From NCBI RefSeq assembly GCF_004323735.1, contig NZ_CP036455.1, positions 367,101-431,100 of the forward strand: a stretch of 64,000 nucleotides of DNA, given 5' to 3'. The notes beneath the pieces were generated by a model. That model worked only from the letters and a program-made list of their open reading frames with translations. It did not search any database and was not told the DNA's origin. Of the stretch, positions 61,133 through 64,000 are shown piece after piece. The DNA is from Streptomonospora litoralis. GTDB lineage: Bacteria > Actinomycetota > Actinomycetes > Streptosporangiales > Streptosporangiaceae. How positions within the stretch are numbered: position 1 is the stretch's first letter; the number at the start of each line of letters is the position of its first letter. Made by a program: the position numbers and the translations under genes.

Positions 61133-61636
61133 ATGAAGTTCCAGCTCGTCGATTCCGGTGAAGAGCCCGTTCAGAGCGGCACCGCCGTTCCCGGCGAGGA
61201 CGGTGCCGAGCGGCCCGTCGACCCGCCGCGCGCCGAGGCCGGCGACGCCGCTGCCGCCGACCACGGCGAATCCGCGGAGACCGGCGGAACCGACGAAGCC
61301 GAGGATGCCGAGCAGGGGCCCGAGGCCCGGCTGCGCACCTCCACTCGGCGGCTGACCGTGCAGGTCAAAGAGGAGGCGGCGGAGATCGGCGCGAGTCTGG
61401 CCGAGCTTGCGCAGCAGATCGCCGACCGCGAATCCGCCGTGGCCGATATCGGTCGCGGGCCGACCCCTGCCCCGTCGAACTTCCGCGCGGATCGGTTCGC
61501 GTCCCAGCAGCCCGGCGGCGCCGCGGATCCGGCCTCGCCCGCGGAGTCCGCACCGGCCGCATCCCATCGGACCGCGGCGAGGACCATGGAACCCGAGGCG
61601 CACCGCGGGCGCCCAACCTGCGACGGCCGGCGCTGA
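61133..61636 (+). CDS. Hypothetical acidic protein upstream of DUF6507
   Basis: 167 residues from ATG 61133, after GGAGGGCG. MKFQLVDSGEEPVQSG, an acidic Ala/Glu/Gly middle, then a helical segment RLTVQVKEEAAEIGASLAEL, then a disordered tail. It resembles small accessory proteins that precede WXG-like genes in actinomycete ESX loci. I cannot name a family. Divergent from the Esx pair. Confidence 0.5.
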   Translation: MKFQLVDSGEEPVQSGTAVPGEDGAERPVDPPRAEAGDAAAADHGESAETGGTDEAEDAEQGPEARLRTSTRRLTVQVKEEAAEIGASLAELAQQIADRESAVADIGRGPTPAPSNFRADRFASQQPGGAADPASPAESAPAASHRTAARTMEPEAHRGRPTCDGRR

Positions 61637-61749
61637 GACGCCGCTGCGAAAGCCCCGGACGGCTCGCCGCAGCGGTGCGCCGCAGGTCTGCGAGTCGCCC
61701 GTTCAGGGCGGCGGCGGGCGGCGACGGTTAGGGAGAGGAAAGTGAACGC

Positions 61750-62091
61750 ATGACCACCTGGGACATCCAGCCCACCGAGGTCAACGGAATCGTGCAGACC
61801 GTCGGCGGGCACGTCGGCGGAGGGGACGGCGAAGGCGGCCTGGTCGCCAAGATCGAGACCTTCGGCAACCACGTCCAGGACGCCGGAACCGCCGCCGCCA
61901 GCGGGCCCATCGGCACGGCGCTGGAGGAGTTCGTCGGCGAGTACGGCACCACGCTGCAAGAGATGGTGCTCAAGAGCGGCAGCTGCATCCGCGGCTGTGT
62001 AGATGCCACGAGTGCCTACATGAACGGCAACCTGCAGATGGCCTCCGACGCTCAGGGCAACGCGGGCAACATCGAGAATCTCGGCCTGTAG
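61750..62091 (+). CDS. DUF6507 family WXG-like helical protein
   Basis: 113 residues. TTWDIQPTEVNGIVQTVGGH at the N-terminus and IGTALEEFVGEYGTTLQEM follow the pattern of the DUF6507 proteins, small helical Esx-like partners of actinomycete type VII loci. Two cysteines (GSCIRGCVD) are unusual for an Esx-type protein. AGGGAGAGGAAAG precedes the ATG. A candidate ESX-exported protein. Confidence 0.75.
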   Translation: MTTWDIQPTEVNGIVQTVGGHVGGGDGEGGLVAKIETFGNHVQDAGTAAASGPIGTALEEFVGEYGTTLQEMVLKSGSCIRGCVDATSAYMNGNLQMASDAQGNAGNIENLGL

Positions 62092-62197
62092 CGAGGCGCG
62101 GGCCGCGGCGCGGTCCCGGCGGTGCGCATCGCACGGTGCGCAGCGCCGGGACGGTCTCCCGGCCCCGCGGCAAGGCGGGTTCGTGCCCTGGATTCGG

Positions 62198-64000
<1,803 letters not shown>

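Overview
The window is high-GC actinobacterial DNA with dense genes and long spurious antisense frames. Marker genes narrow it to a geosmin-producing actinomycete: mycothiol glycosyltransferase mshA, the MurT/GatD lipid II amidation pair, CarD, a PhoR-PhoP/SenX3-RegX3 type system next to phoU, part of a type VII secretion (ESX) locus, and geosmin synthase. The style of the intergenic repeats and of the gene order suggests Nocardiopsaceae (Nocardiopsis/Streptomonospora-like). That placement is an inference, since there is no rRNA in the window.

Layout. 0-3.6 kb: tail of a glycoside-hydrolase-like gene, then a Gfo/Idh/MocA oxidoreductase and two sugar ABC permeases. 3.7-8.6 kb: hemL, a histidine phosphatase, the 32-residue ribosomal protein bS22, a Rossmann epimerase and a HAD-IB phosphatase. 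8.8-13.6 kb: a membrane-ABM fusion, an LmeA-like lipid-binding protein, a thioredoxin, and a sulfur operon (DUF4395, thiosulfate sulfurtransferase, DUF1416) preceded by a cysteine-containing leader peptide. 13.6-15 kb: a 1.4-kb non-coding block of dispersed repeats. 15-25.2 kb: EamA transporter, an unknown membrane protein, murT-gatD, two GIDE-like membrane proteins, ygfZ, nitrobindin and DsrE. 25.2-26.4 kb: a lower-GC island with a Panacea-domain antitoxin, a MazF/PemK-like toxin and a coupled 40-codon ORF. 26.5-31.1 kb: gpmA, YbjN, mshA, an esterase and a macrodomain hydrolase. 31.1-31.8 kb: more repeats plus a 62-bp perfect palindrome. 31.8-40.5 kb: BlaI regulator with M56 peptidase, DUF2516, a large membrane lipase-like protein, two paralogous zinc peptidases, a DUF2207 protein and dtd. 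40.5-50.2 kb: response regulator/histidine kinase, phoU, carD, ispF, an unknown membrane protein, cysS, rlmB and tRNA-Thr(UGU). 50.2-53.1 kb: a gene-poor stretch, then a divergent TetR/saccharopine-dehydrogenase pair. 53.1-62.1 kb: ESX genes (two WXG100-like proteins, a TNT-domain membrane protein, EccD, an EspI-like ATPase, a giant Pro/Gln-rich protein and a DUF6507 protein). The right edge carries geosmin synthase, truncated at its 5' end.

Themes. Several starts sit about 6-7 nt behind a TANNNT hexamer (sulfur leader peptide, blaI, cysS, dsrE), the signature of leaderless transcription. The window has three recurring intergenic sequence types (called A, B and C here), concentrated at 13.8-14.8, 22.9-23.0, 31.2-31.6 and 60.2 kb. 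The parts most worth following up are the toxin-antitoxin island, the split ESX locus with a TNT domain that may have lost a catalytic glutamine, the palindrome and repeat system, and an isolated 12-codon ORF with a near-complete match to the 16S anti-Shine-Dalgarno tail.
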